Shown: positions 52,379-62,266, counted from the stretch's first letter. The stretch: 64,000 nucleotides of DNA from Fluviispira multicolorata (GCF_009208585.1 NZ_WFLN01000005.1:579470-643469); one strand, 5' to 3'. Notes: generated from the letters alone by a model not told the origin. Translations and numbers: made by a program.

Positions 52379-53554
52379 ATGAAAAATGTTTATATCGTAT
52401 CTGCAAAAAGAACTCCCGTTGGTCGATTTCAAGGCGCATTAAAATCGGTGTCAGCTTCTCGTTTAGGTGCTTGTGCTGTCAAGGCAGCCGTTGAAGCAAG
52501 TGGCGTGAGCAACACTCATTTTGACGAAATCATTATGGGTGAAGTTTTAACTGCAGGAGTAGGGCAATCTCCTGCTCGGCAAGCAGCTATTTATTCAGGT
52601 TTACCCGATTCCGTTCAGGCTTTAACTGTGGGCAAAGTGTGTGGCAGTGGTTTAAAGGCTGTTGTGCTTGGTGCTCAATCTATTATGGTTGGTGACTCCC
52701 ATCTTGTTATTGCAGGGGGGCAAGAAAGCATGAGCAATGCTCCTTATATTTTGCCAAATGCACGAGATGGTTTACGCATGGGAAATAAAGAAATTATTGA
52801 TTCTATGATTCAAGATGGATTATGGGATCCCTATAATAATTTGCATATGGGGAATTGTGCAGAAGTTTGTGCAAAAGAATATAAAATTTCCCGTGAAGAA
52901 CAAGATGAATTCGCTCTTGAAAGTTATAAACGTGCACGCAATGCTATGGATCAAGGTTTATTTCAAAATGAAATTGCTCCTGTTACCGTTACCTCTTTTA
53001 AGGTAACAACTGAAGTGACTGAAGATGAAGAACCTAAAGCGGCCGATCTTGCTAAAATGAAAAATTTAAAACCTGCCTTTGAAAAAGATGGGACAATTAC
53101 TGCTGCAAATGCATCTAAAATAAATGATGGTGCAGCTGCCCTCGTATTAGCTTCTGAGGATGCCGTTAAAAAATACAATTTAAAACCTCTTGCTAAAATT
53201 ATCGGTTGGGCTGGTCACGCACAAGAACCTAAATGGTTTACAACGGCTCCAATTGCTGCAATACAAAAGGTATTAATTAAAGCAAAATTAACCTCTCAAG
53301 ATATAGATATTTATGAAATAAATGAAGCTTTTTCTCTGGTTGCTATGGCAGCAATGCGTAAGTTAGAAATTCCACATGAAAAAGTTAATCCGAATGGAGG
53401 AGCTTGTGCCATTGGCCATCCTATTGGAGCCAGTGGAGCGCGTATTTTAACGACTCTTGTACATTCACTTATTCAACAAAAAAAGAAATATGGTCTTGCT
53501 ACTTTATGTATTGGTGGTGGAGAAGGTATTGCAATGGTGATTGAAAGAGTTTAA
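52379..53554 (+). CDS. Acetyl-CoA C-acetyltransferase (thiolase)
   Basis: Condenses or cleaves acyl-CoA. Catalytic Cys88 in VGKVCGSGLKAV, His in NGGACAIGHPIGASGARIL and a second Cys near the end in ATLCIGGGEGIAM are all present. 391 aa is standard. GAGGG precedes the ATG. Third gene of the operon with leucine dehydrogenase and EVE protein; end-products of leucine or ketone-body metabolism are a reasonable substrate. A terminator follows. Confidence 0.95.
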   Translation: MKNVYIVSAKRTPVGRFQGALKSVSASRLGACAVKAAVEASGVSNTHFDEIIMGEVLTAGVGQSPARQAAIYSGLPDSVQALTVGKVCGSGLKAVVLGAQSIMVGDSHLVIAGGQESMSNAPYILPNARDGLRMGNKEIIDSMIQDGLWDPYNNLHMGNCAEVCAKEYKISREEQDEFALESYKRARNAMDQGLFQNEIAPVTVTSFKVTTEVTEDEEPKAADLAKMKNLKPAFEKDGTITAANASKINDGAAALVLASEDAVKKYNLKPLAKIIGWAGHAQEPKWFTTAPIAAIQKVLIKAKLTSQDIDIYEINEAFSLVAMAAMRKLEIPHEKVNPNGGACAIGHPIGASGARILTTLVHSLIQQKKKYGLATLCIGGGEGIAMVIERV

Positions 53555-53616
53555 TAAAATTAAAAAAATTATTTATTTTCTTGCAACGTTGGTTGTAATT
53601 GAGTTATCTTCGCCTT

Positions 53617-53660
53617 AAGAAATCTCTTTTTTCATTTATAAAGAAATTTCTTTTATTTCT
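53617..53660 (+). terminator. Terminator of the leucine dehydrogenase operon
   Basis: Arms AAGAAATCTCTTT (53617-53629) and AAAGAAATTTCTT (53640-53652) pair with one G-U or mismatch, followed by a T-rich tail. Confidence 0.65.
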
Positions 53661-53757
53661 CATTATTTTCTATAAAAACACATAAATTTATAAAATTTCT
53701 TATTGAACAACTCTTTTCGCAGGGCTCTTTTTTGCCATCCATTTTGGAGAATTAAAA

Positions 53758-54993
53758 ATGAATATCACTTCAAAAATTATACTAAGTTTATTGTTTTTTA
53801 TAAATATAAATGCATGTAATCGGAGTCAATCTGATGATTCCCCATTAAACTTTAATATAAATCCATGTGATCATTTTTATGAATATGTCTGTTCAAATAC
53901 AAGAGAAAGATACCCTTTTAGCAATGACAAGCAGGGCTTTATTTTTGCAGATATTTTCAGGTTGCATGTTAAAAATATAAAATCTGAATTAGGAGTTCCT
54001 GAAGAAATTCGAAGCAATTTTAATAAATTTAAAGACCAATGTCTTGAAGCAGAAAATAATAACTTAAATCTTTGTCAAGGCGCTGCAGAAGCAAGATATT
54101 TACAAAATTTATATGCAAAAAATATAAATTTATTTATTCCAAATTTTTTGGATCATGAAAAAAAAGCAAATGAAATATTTAATCGTCTAAAATTTAATCT
54201 CATTCAAAATGTACAAAAAAGTGACTTAATTGATGAAAGTATTAAAAATAAAGCGATTGCTGAAATGAATGAGAGTCAACTTATTATTCAGCAGCCAAAA
54301 TTGCAAGAAGAGGATGCAAATAATGAAAATATAAAAATTGATTATGAAGTTTTAAACTCTCTAAATGACTATTTTTATAACATTGCCCATGAAAAAGATA
54401 AAAAAGTATTTATTGGATTAAGTGTCGTTCAATTACTTAATACATCCCATTCAAATAAAACAAATATAAACTCAGTGTCTCATATCATTGCACATGAGCT
54501 TGGGCATATTCTATTGAATCCATTCATTGGAAGTCCTCAGTGGAGTTATATTTTTAAAAGTTTAAGAGAAGAATTTAATGACTTAGAAGAAAGTAAAAAT
54601 TTTTTGCCGAATTTTTTTGGATTGACATATGGTGAATACACATTTTCTGAAAATTTTTCTGATCTTGTTGCTATGCAGCTTAGCTATGAGGATTCTCTTT
54701 TAGCACAAAATGAAATGGAAGAAAATTCAAAAAATAGTAAAATAGGGACAAATAATAATGAAAAAGAATTTTTTATCTCTTATGCAAAGAATTTTTGTAC
54801 GACTAAGAGGCATGCTGAAATGCCTCTCATTGTAAGCTATGAAAATAAATTAATCCCAGCAGATATGCATGCTAGAGCTGTTTATCGAGTGGATTTAGGT
54901 GTGAGGAGGATGCCACAATTTTCTGAAGCATTCCAATGTGCAGCTCATAATAAGCTCTCTTTTAAACCTGTTTTTGACTTAAAAATATGGTAA
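53758..54993 (+). CDS. Short M13-like metallopeptidase lipoprotein
   Basis: A 411-residue protein with lipobox-type ININAC (Cys20). Just after it, NPCDHFYEYVCSNT (35-48) is the M13 (neprilysin) N-terminal signature. The zinc motif is HELGH (246-250) with ENFSD (298-302) as third ligand, and the end has HARAVYRVDLGVRRMPQFSEAFQC, the M13 C-terminal pattern with Cys. Typical M13 enzymes are 650-700 aa; here the helical middle of the N-terminal domain is greatly shortened, and the usual HE[IL]THG is HELGH. Both terminal signatures remain, so it is a compact version rather than a fragment. GGAGA precedes the ATG. Single gene. Confidence 0.8.
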   Translation: MNITSKIILSLLFFININACNRSQSDDSPLNFNINPCDHFYEYVCSNTRERYPFSNDKQGFIFADIFRLHVKNIKSELGVPEEIRSNFNKFKDQCLEAENNNLNLCQGAAEARYLQNLYAKNINLFIPNFLDHEKKANEIFNRLKFNLIQNVQKSDLIDESIKNKAIAEMNESQLIIQQPKLQEEDANNENIKIDYEVLNSLNDYFYNIAHEKDKKVFIGLSVVQLLNTSHSNKTNINSVSHIIAHELGHILLNPFIGSPQWSYIFKSLREEFNDLEESKNFLPNFFGLTYGEYTFSENFSDLVAMQLSYEDSLLAQNEMEENSKNSKIGTNNNEKEFFISYAKNFCTTKRHAEMPLIVSYENKLIPADMHARAVYRVDLGVRRMPQFSEAFQCAAHNKLSFKPVFDLKIW

Positions 54994-55073
54994 GAAAAAT
55001 ATTTGATCTTTATTTAGAAATGATATAAAGATTTTATATCATTAACCTTTAAAGATTAAGGCCACTCTTTCTT

Positions 55074-55217
55074 ATGAAAAAAACTCTAAAAATATCTTAT
55101 AGCAATAAAATCCTCGTAAAATCGACCTGCCATAAAATTTCATTATATTTAAGTTCATTCATTTCAAAAAAATTATATGGACCAAAGGAAATAAAAGCTA
55201 CTGAAATAAATTTTTAA
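55074..55217 (+). CDS. Possible 47-codon small ORF
   Basis: Starts at ATG 55074, ends TAA at 55217; the product is Lys/Ser/Ile-rich and begins MKKTLKISYSNK. AAGG lies eleven bases before the start, weakly placed. It lies in the 476-base gap between the M13-like and LRR genes, ahead of a strong terminator with no other gene to serve. Low support. Confidence 0.25.
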   Translation: MKKTLKISYSNKILVKSTCHKISLYLSSFISKKLYGPKEIKATEINF

Positions 55218-55279
55218 TAGAGTTTTAATAGAGTTTTTTGCTTATTTGTTGTTTAATAGAAGTTTAAACCATTCTGTAA

Positions 55280-55312
55280 AGTGATTTTGGAAATCAAAAT
55301 CACTCTTTTTTT
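55280..55312 (+). terminator. Strong intrinsic terminator in gene-poor gap
   Basis: AGTGATTTTG (55280-55289) and CAAAATCACT (55295-55304) perfect stem, 5-base loop, then CTTTTTTTT. Its nearest upstream annotated stop is 287 bases away, hence the suggestion of a small transcript between. Confidence 0.85.
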
Positions 55313-55469
55313 TATAATAAAATATATCATCCGAAAATCACTTAAGTTTTAATTTGATCAATTATTTATATTCATAGCTTTTGTCATTGAAAATAATTTA
55401 TTTATCGTATAATTCATAAATGTTCTAAAAGTTAATAGTTATTACATAGTTTTATAAGGATATTTTGCT

Positions 55470-56891
55470 TTGAAAATCAATAGTTTTAAAATTGCAGCAC
55501 TTATGTTTCCATTATTAAGTATTTCAAACTCTACAAATGCGGAACAGATAAATGAAAATCATATTTTATTAAATAAAAATTTAACTGAAAGTGATAAGTC
55601 ACATCAAGAAGATGTTCCTGAGAATAAAATTTTTTTAAAAGAGTATGATAGCAATTTATATGTTGTCAAAGATATAAATGGCGTAAAAAGTGCCAAGTCA
55701 GCTCTTACACGTGAAGGGAATTCTACGACTGCGGGAGTAACAGAAGATTTAAACGATTTTTCAGATTTTGAAATTCAAGTTTTATTTTCAAATCTAAGTG
55801 AAAATGACATAATAAGTTCAAATTTTAAAATAGCTCCCAGTGTAAATTCCGAACAGGCTTGTAAGCAAGTGCATTTTAAATTGCTTAATGATAAGATTAT
55901 TCCTGAAATTAAAGATATCAAATTAGAAAAAGCGACAAGTTGTCAATATGATATTTTTGCTTCCAATGGAGCTCGAGTGAGCACATTTAACGTGCTTTTA
56001 AACCATACATTTAAAGAGTGGTGTTTGAATTCGGAGCAAAATTCTGAAATCTTTAATATTGCAAGAAATATTTCTTCAACCTGCATAATTGATCCAAATG
56101 AAATTCAAGACTTAAATTTAAAAGACATGAATATTTCAGATCTCAGTCTGTTAACAGGTTTTATAAATTTAACGACTCTTAACTTAGTGAAAAATAAAAT
56201 ATCACATTTACCAATTGGAATATTTGATAAACTAACAAATTTAAAATGGATTATCTTAAGTGAAAATAATCTTACTCATATTCCAAAAGAAACTTTCAAT
56301 AAATTGAGTCAATTAGAAATTCTTTGGCTGATGAAAAATAAAATTTCGAGTCTTCCATTAGGTGTTTTTGATCACAATCCAAATTTAAATTGGATTTCTT
56401 TATATGAGAATGAACTTGAATATTTAGAGCCTGGAGTCTTTAGCAAGGTTGTCAATCTTGAGTCAATTGAATTATCTGATAATAAATTTAAAATCTTCCC
56501 TTTAGAATTAAATAATTTCACAAAATTGGTAAGCTTTGAAATTAATGACAATCAAATTTCTCAAATTCCTGAGAATGCTTTTTACAACAATAAAGAACTT
56601 GTTAATATAGGTATATTTGGAAACAAAATTAGTGAGCTACAAAGTCGTATTTTTCAAGAAAATCCTAATTTAGTTTTCCTCAATATAAAAAACAATAATT
56701 TGAGTTCTCTGCCAGATGGTTTTTTTGATAATCTTGTTTCTTTAGTAAATCTCGATTTGTCAAATAACCCTATTCCTTGTTATCCAAGAGAGATGCTTAA
56801 AAATAATATCAGTCTTGAGCTACTAGATAATGAAGAATTCATAAAAGATACAATGCTAGAGTCGATTAAATTTTGTAGAATAAACAATTAA
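55470..56891 (+). CDS. Secreted leucine-rich repeat protein
   Basis: A 473-residue precursor with signal peptide (cleavage after about STNA, residue 24). Residues about 25-205 hold no recognised domain; about 215-455 comprise ten or eleven leucine-rich repeats (L..L.L..N.IS.LP.GIFD type, e.g. LTTLNLVKNKISHLP, LKWIILSENNLTHIP). Such LRRs bind proteins and are common on surface or host-interaction factors. Two cysteines flank the repeats (CYPREM at the end). TTG start with AAGGA nine bases upstream. A terminator at 56912 follows. The partner is unknown. Confidence 0.87.
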   Translation: MKINSFKIAALMFPLLSISNSTNAEQINENHILLNKNLTESDKSHQEDVPENKIFLKEYDSNLYVVKDINGVKSAKSALTREGNSTTAGVTEDLNDFSDFEIQVLFSNLSENDIISSNFKIAPSVNSEQACKQVHFKLLNDKIIPEIKDIKLEKATSCQYDIFASNGARVSTFNVLLNHTFKEWCLNSEQNSEIFNIARNISSTCIIDPNEIQDLNLKDMNISDLSLLTGFINLTTLNLVKNKISHLPIGIFDKLTNLKWIILSENNLTHIPKETFNKLSQLEILWLMKNKISSLPLGVFDHNPNLNWISLYENELEYLEPGVFSKVVNLESIELSDNKFKIFPLELNNFTKLVSFEINDNQISQIPENAFYNNKELVNIGIFGNKISELQSRIFQENPNLVFLNIKNNNLSSLPDGFFDNLVSLVNLDLSNNPIPCYPREMLKNNISLELLDNEEFIKDTMLESIKFCRINN

Positions 56892-56911
56892 TTTTTTACA
56901 AATATTATAAA

Positions 56912-56956
56912 CTTAATCCTTCGTATTTAAAATGCGGAGGATTAAGTATTTCTTTT
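56912..56956 (+). terminator. Terminator after LRR gene
   Basis: CTTAATCC (56912-56919) pairs with GGATTAAG (56939-56946), extended by CG/CG pairing, then TATTTCTTTTT. Confidence 0.75.
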
Positions 56957-56989
56957 TAAAAGCATCATGCTCTTCAAAGTTATTTTATT

Positions 56990-58501
56990 TTAAAATTGAC
57001 ACGAATGACTTCTCTGTATAGGCAGGGTTCTCTCTTGTTTAAATTCAAAGTTATTTAAAATATATTTAGCGATAACAAAGCCAAGTAAACCATGTGTGAC
57101 TGAGGATGGATGCAAATCGTCAAAATACATATATCTTTCATTCTTTTTAATTTCATCTACCAAAGCAATACCTTCATGTGTGTTTGTTAAATTAATATCG
57201 TAGCGAAAACCTTCATACTCATAATATTTAAAATTATTTTTAGATAAATCACGAATGACATGGCGAATATCAAAAAGTTTAATATTTTCTTTTTTAGATT
57301 TTTTTTCAAGATCTGCATTAAATTTATCGACCAAACAAGAAATATGATTTCGAGTTTCTTGGGAGGCAGATTGAAACTGAGGAGAAATATAAATATCAGG
57401 CATATTTATGAGTAAAAAATTTTTTGCTCCATATGCTTTAAGTTTATTAATTGTATTAAATATTCCTTTTTGCGCGCATTCAATGCCTTTTATATTTTCC
57501 CAGCCTAAAGTGACAAGGTCATTTGGTCCAGCCCAAATAATATTTAAATTATTTGCTATATTCGTATGTTCTTTTAAGTGCCGATCTACCTGATTTTCAA
57601 GACAATCTAAGATCATGCCTAAAACAATTGTTTTGCACTGTAGACTTGAAATATTTGTAAACAGAGAATAATTGCCCGCAGTAGAACCTCCCTTAGCATA
57701 ATTTAATAAAAACTGATCCACTCTATTTTTATTTAATCTGTGAGTCAAAATATCTTCGTATGTATAATATTTATTTTCTTTTTTATTTTCAGCCATAAAA
57801 AGCAGATAAGCTGGAATAATGTCGCACCAAACGTAACCATTTGTAAAACGTCCGTGCGGAGAATTATTTAAAATTTTAATATTTTTGTTAAATTCATTCA
57901 ATTTAAGAAAAACTTTTCCTAAAGCCGATGAGTACATAAGACCTGCATCAGAAAGACTGTCACCAAAGACAACAATGCGTGAAACTTTTTTATTGGGTGT
58001 GCTGCCTAATTGTATTTTTTTAGAAGTTTCATGAAAAATATCTTTAATATAGTCCTTTTCGATAATATAGATATAAGTTGATTCATTTATATTTAATTTT
58101 GACATAAACCATATTTTAAATGCCTCTATATTTAGAGTTTGTGGATCGATATATGATTTATTTTGTCCAATAAATTTTTTTTGATTTGATTCGAATGAAA
58201 TATACAAATATGCAATAAATTTTTGGATACTTCTTGGCAAAACTTTTCTAAAAATAAAGTTTTGATTTTTATTGAGCTCTCCAATATTATCAAGAAAATT
58301 TTGACTGAATATTTGTTTAGAGTCGTTTTCAAGGCATAAACAAATTTTTAAGCATAATTTTATATTAATTGGATTGATACTTTTTTTATAAATTTTTTCA
58401 TGAACTTCATTCAGGCACTCTTGAATTGCTGTTTCTTTAGTTTTTCCAATTAATTTTCTTCCATTTAAAACTTGTTTTATCGAGCATCTAATCGTTTTCA
58501 T
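56990..58501 (-). CDS. SGNH/GDSL hydrolase (lysophospholipase/hemolysin type)
   Basis: A 503-residue protein. The GDSL domain spans about 173-490: block I IVVFGDSLSDAGLMYSS with the catalytic Ser181-type residue (GDS 180-182), block II PHGRFTNGYVWCD, then LLNYAKGGSTAGN, block III IIWAGPNDLV, block V YMYFDDLHPSSVTHGLLG with catalytic Asp and His. This is the arrangement of phospholipase/lecithinase/hemolysin-type enzymes such as Legionella PlaA. An unknown, helical, Cys- and Lys-rich region of about 170 residues precedes it and there is no signal peptide, so export, if any, is not by Sec. Lone gene, convergent to the LRR gene. Confidence 0.85.
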   Translation of the reverse strand: MKTIRCSIKQVLNGRKLIGKTKETAIQECLNEVHEKIYKKSINPINIKLCLKICLCLENDSKQIFSQNFLDNIGELNKNQNFIFRKVLPRSIQKFIAYLYISFESNQKKFIGQNKSYIDPQTLNIEAFKIWFMSKLNINESTYIYIIEKDYIKDIFHETSKKIQLGSTPNKKVSRIVVFGDSLSDAGLMYSSALGKVFLKLNEFNKNIKILNNSPHGRFTNGYVWCDIIPAYLLFMAENKKENKYYTYEDILTHRLNKNRVDQFLLNYAKGGSTAGNYSLFTNISSLQCKTIVLGMILDCLENQVDRHLKEHTNIANNLNIIWAGPNDLVTLGWENIKGIECAQKGIFNTINKLKAYGAKNFLLINMPDIYISPQFQSASQETRNHISCLVDKFNADLEKKSKKENIKLFDIRHVIRDLSKNNFKYYEYEGFRYDINLTNTHEGIALVDEIKKNERYMYFDDLHPSSVTHGLLGFVIAKYILNNFEFKQERTLPIQRSHSCQF

Positions 58502-59054
58502 AGTAAATCCATATCAAAAACAACAAATTATAAATTTATTATATTATTTGTTAAACGGTTTAATTATAGCAATAGTTTCAATTTGAGAATAAAAATTTAT
58601 ATAAAAATAATTGTGACTATGTAAGTCTAAATTATTAATACTTAAGTTATTTATAATGAATTGATTCGTTCAATTCATAAAATTATTATAATGATTTTAA
58701 TTTTTTTATCAAGTTGTGGAATGCTTTGGTTAAAAATATTTTAAAAGAGTCTTATAAGATATTACAAAAATTAGTTTTTTTCAAAAACGTAAAAAAATAT
58801 TTTAGTATTTTTTTACAAATAATAAAAATATCAAATTTAGTCAATTAGTATTTTTATTTTTTCAAATTAAAAATTTTTTAGAAATGTTTAAAAATTGAGC
58901 GTAATTTGGATTTGCCAAATGATCCTCTGGTATATTTTTACTTGCTCTATTTCCTATAGATGATTATAGAAAATGCTTGTATATTCATACAAAGATGAAC
59001 TGAAAAATTGTTCACCTCTTTGATGATTTTAGAAGGTTATAACTGGAGGAAATT
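58502..59054. other. AT-rich gap, no gene seen
   Basis: 553 bases between GDSL and Ski2-like genes, very AT-rich. It contains an ATTTGG...CCAAAT hairpin at 58904-58920 without a T-tail. No ORF or RNA gene is recognisable; it presumably holds two divergent promoters. Confidence 0.5.
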
Positions 59055-61898
59055 TTGAAGAAAAAAAGTCGTTCGCACAAGAGCTTTGGAGTGGAACGCT
59101 CCCAAAACCGAGACGCTGAATCAACACCAAGAAATGTAAAAGAAAAAACTTTCGGAGGGAGAAACTCCCAAAATAAAAAAAGCCCACAAGATCAAAGAAA
59201 CTTTTCTTCACAAAAAAATTTCCAACGGAAAAATTGGCACCCTCAAGCTCACAAAGATCCTCAATTTGAATTCGATTCTCTCTTAATTGCAAAAAAAGGT
59301 GAAGAAAACCTTAAAAAATTTGCTGAAAATGCAAAAAAGAAAATTCAGCAATTGGTTGAAGGTAAAATAAGTGCAGTCGATTTAGGACTTGCTTTAACCT
59401 CGCATGGAGAAAGCTCACAAGAACTCTCAAAAGAGAGAGAGACAAATTCTAAACTTTTACCTCGTTTTTCTCCCAATAAATCATATATTAAAGCAGCTCA
59501 AAAAGAGCAGATAAATAAAACAATTGAGATTTCAAAAGAAGAAATCACTGCACCCACTCGAGGCTTTGCTTTAGCAAAACATAAGCGTGAAGTGGAAAGT
59601 TTAAAAAATATTCCGAATAATTATTCTGAAAAATCGTTACTTGTAAAAGAAAAATCACCCTTAAATGCCAAAATAACACCAGGTGGCTTGATGCTGGATG
59701 ATTGGCAATATCAAGCTCTTGAAGCACTTCTTGCAGGCAAACACGTCATTGTAGATGCCCCTACTTCAGCTGGAAAAACAAGAGTTATTGAGGCACTTCT
59801 TGAATATCGTATGAAAGAAGGTGGGAGACTTATTTATACAAGTCCAGTAAAAAGTTTAAGTAACGATAAATATCGTGAATTTAGCGAAAAATATGGGCGT
59901 GAAAAAGTTGGAATCAATACGGGCGACTTTAAAGAAAATTTAAGTGCCCCCATCATTTTAGCAACACTAGAAACCTATCGGAACAGTTTATTAGGAATAG
60001 AACCTAATATGAATAGACGTGTGGTTGTCTATGATGAATATCATTTTTTACAAGATGAAAGTCGGGGGAGTGCTTGGGAAGAATCACTTATTTTAACTCC
60101 TAAAGACAGTCAATTGGTTTTATTATCTGCAAGTGTGCCAAATAGTGATGAGTTTGCACAATGGATAACAGGATTAACTGGCAAAGAAACAGCCGTTATT
60201 AAAGTTACAAAAAGACCTGTGCCTTTGGTACATATGGTTTATACAAAATTTGGCTGGCTGTTTGCAGAAGATTTAAAATTAAGCAATGAAGAATTTGCAA
60301 TACTTTCTAAAGCAGCAAAACAGTTTCGTAAGGACACACGCCGCTTTCGTGGACGTGATGTTTATAATTCTTTTGCGCAGCCTATATTGCAAGCACTTGA
60401 ATTAAATATGGGGCCAATTGTCATATATGCAGGACGCAGAGCAGATGTCGAAGGGATTGCCCTTAATTTTTCTAAACAATTGCGACAATCTTATGAGGGG
60501 CCCGAAGCTGAAAAATTAAGGGAACGTTTGAAAACACTATCTGGCTTTGAATATGTACCCCCTGAATTGCAAAGACTCATCACCCGCTATGGGATTGCTT
60601 ATCATCACAGTGGAATGATTCCTCCTGGCCGTGTGGCAATTGAATCTTTATTAAAGGAAGGTCTTTTAAGAATTTGTTGTGGAACAATGGGAATCAGTTT
60701 GGGCGTTAATTTTGCTGTGCGCAGTGCATTTATATCAGATGAGTCTCGACCAAGCGAAAGTGGAGAAACTCGTTACTCTAATACCGAAATAATGCAGATG
60801 CTTGGCAGAGCTGGACGACGTGGGCATGATAAGCAAGGGTTTTCTCTTTGGTTTCATGCAGGGCGATATGCTGAACAACGGCCAAGAGAACGAGAATTGT
60901 GTCGCAGTTCACTTAAATTTGATCCTACAACTGTGATTGGTATTTTAGGACAGCACCAAAGCATAGCTTATTTATCAAATTTTTATCAAAAATCTTTTTT
61001 TATGATTGGCAAAGATTCTTCACAAGTACTTGTTGCAGACCATGATCTTCTTTCGGGAGCTTTATATCGTAAAAGTGGATTTGAAAATATTGCTTGCACC
61101 GATATTCCACAGACATATAAAAAATTCCAAAAAGGGAAAAATCGATCTGATATTGCTTGCAATCGCTGCCCAGCAAAAAAAGTTTGCCACACTATGATGG
61201 GTACAGCTCGTAACAGTATGCTCAATAAAATTGTCACACATTTACAGGATGTGGGTGCATTAAATGATTCTGTTCCTACTGAAATGGGTAATTTAGCCCG
61301 TCACTTTCCGCAAGCAGGTGGCCTCATAATTGCAAATTGGTTAGCTCAAGGATATTTAAATAAAGATACTTTTTTAGATTATATTCAAGCAATGGCAGCA
61401 TTTGGTGCGGCTCATTTTAAAGAAATACCAGATACTTTTGCTGATATGGCTTTTTTAAATGATTTAAAAATTCCTTCTCTAATTGAAAAATATTATCCAT
61501 GTGCACTTTTCCCTGAATTATATGATGAAGTGAAAGCAAGGCGTGGAGAAGAAATTCAAGAAGGAAATGAACTTGTCTTTCGGGAATTTAATTTAGGGGC
61601 AGCATCGCTTATTAAACATTGGTTAAACCCAAAAACACAGTGGGAAGATTTAGTCGAAGAACATTCCTCTAAATATTTTTCAGCAGGCGATTGTATGAAT
61701 GTTCTTTTCCGCTTTTCTACCTTCTTACAAAGCTGTGGGCGTTTAGGGGAATTTGATCCTGCTCTTGCAGCTGAAGCAAAAAGGTTACAAAGAGTTCTAT
61801 TACGTGAACCATTGGATGCACGCAATAGAATGCTTGTTGAAGAAGCAAATGAGCTTGAAAACATTCCTGAATCTCTTCAAACTGGAATAATAGAATGA
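59055..61898 (+). CDS. Ski2-like DEAD/DEAH-box helicase (DEYH)
   Basis: A 947-residue superfamily 2 RNA helicase. A basic, low-complexity N-terminus of about 200 residues is followed by the helicase: Q-like LMLDDWQYQALEALLAGKHV, Walker A DAPTSAGKT (about 234-242), motif Ib YTSPVKSLSNDKY, DEYH box (about 326-329) and SASVP motif III, then helicase C with HHSGMIPPGRVAIESLLKEGLLRICCGT and QMLGRAGRRGHD. The Mtr4/Ski2-type layout suggests an RNA processing or decay partner. The end has a long winged-helix/ratchet part plus Cys pairs (CNRCPAKKVC). TTG start after GGAGG. Its 3' end overlaps the antisense small gene by 22 bases. Confidence 0.9.
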   Translation: MKKKSRSHKSFGVERSQNRDAESTPRNVKEKTFGGRNSQNKKSPQDQRNFSSQKNFQRKNWHPQAHKDPQFEFDSLLIAKKGEENLKKFAENAKKKIQQLVEGKISAVDLGLALTSHGESSQELSKERETNSKLLPRFSPNKSYIKAAQKEQINKTIEISKEEITAPTRGFALAKHKREVESLKNIPNNYSEKSLLVKEKSPLNAKITPGGLMLDDWQYQALEALLAGKHVIVDAPTSAGKTRVIEALLEYRMKEGGRLIYTSPVKSLSNDKYREFSEKYGREKVGINTGDFKENLSAPIILATLETYRNSLLGIEPNMNRRVVVYDEYHFLQDESRGSAWEESLILTPKDSQLVLLSASVPNSDEFAQWITGLTGKETAVIKVTKRPVPLVHMVYTKFGWLFAEDLKLSNEEFAILSKAAKQFRKDTRRFRGRDVYNSFAQPILQALELNMGPIVIYAGRRADVEGIALNFSKQLRQSYEGPEAEKLRERLKTLSGFEYVPPELQRLITRYGIAYHHSGMIPPGRVAIESLLKEGLLRICCGTMGISLGVNFAVRSAFISDESRPSESGETRYSNTEIMQMLGRAGRRGHDKQGFSLWFHAGRYAEQRPRERELCRSSLKFDPTTVIGILGQHQSIAYLSNFYQKSFFMIGKDSSQVLVADHDLLSGALYRKSGFENIACTDIPQTYKKFQKGKNRSDIACNRCPAKKVCHTMMGTARNSMLNKIVTHLQDVGALNDSVPTEMGNLARHFPQAGGLIIANWLAQGYLNKDTFLDYIQAMAAFGAAHFKEIPDTFADMAFLNDLKIPSLIEKYYPCALFPELYDEVKARRGEEIQEGNELVFREFNLGAASLIKHWLNPKTQWEDLVEEHSSKYFSAGDCMNVLFRFSTFLQSCGRLGEFDPALAAEAKRLQRVLLREPLDARNRMLVEEANELENIPESLQTGIIE

Positions 61899-62266
61899 CC
61901 GGCTTCATTTAGTGCTTTAAGAGCTTTATCAAGCATAAATTCTTTTATGAGAATATAATCAGTCTCAAAAGTTGATGTAATAAAAACGCTGATTTCTTCT
62001 TTTGAAAGGGGTAATAAAATTGAGACTAAGATCTCTGAGTGAGAGAAATCGAATGTGCTTTTAATGCGCAATGCGCGCCATCCATTTGAAATTTGAAACA
62101 TAAAACATTTTTTGAAATGAATAGGGCAAATAATGGTATTATAGTAATCATCCGAAATGATGCTGATAAATTGATCAGGATCGTTGAAAGAAAGTGGAGT
62201 TTTATTTAAAGTTTTACCAATTAAATAAGCTTCACTTAGTAATTCAAGTTCTATATTATTAATCAT
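61877..62266 (-). CDS. Hypothetical protein next to cas3
   Basis: A 129-residue protein without signal peptide or obvious membrane segment, ending in ALKALNEAGHSIIPV. I recognise no family. AAGGTG precedes the ATG by six bases. Its tail overlaps the Ski2-like gene by 22 bases, and its start faces away from cas3 across a 367-base gap. Whether it has any link with the CRISPR locus cannot be decided. Confidence 0.55.
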   Translation of the reverse strand: MINNIELELLSEAYLIGKTLNKTPLSFNDPDQFISIISDDYYNTIICPIHFKKCFMFQISNGWRALRIKSTFDFSHSEILVSILLPLSKEEISVFITSTFETDYILIKEFMLDKALKALNEAGHSIIPV

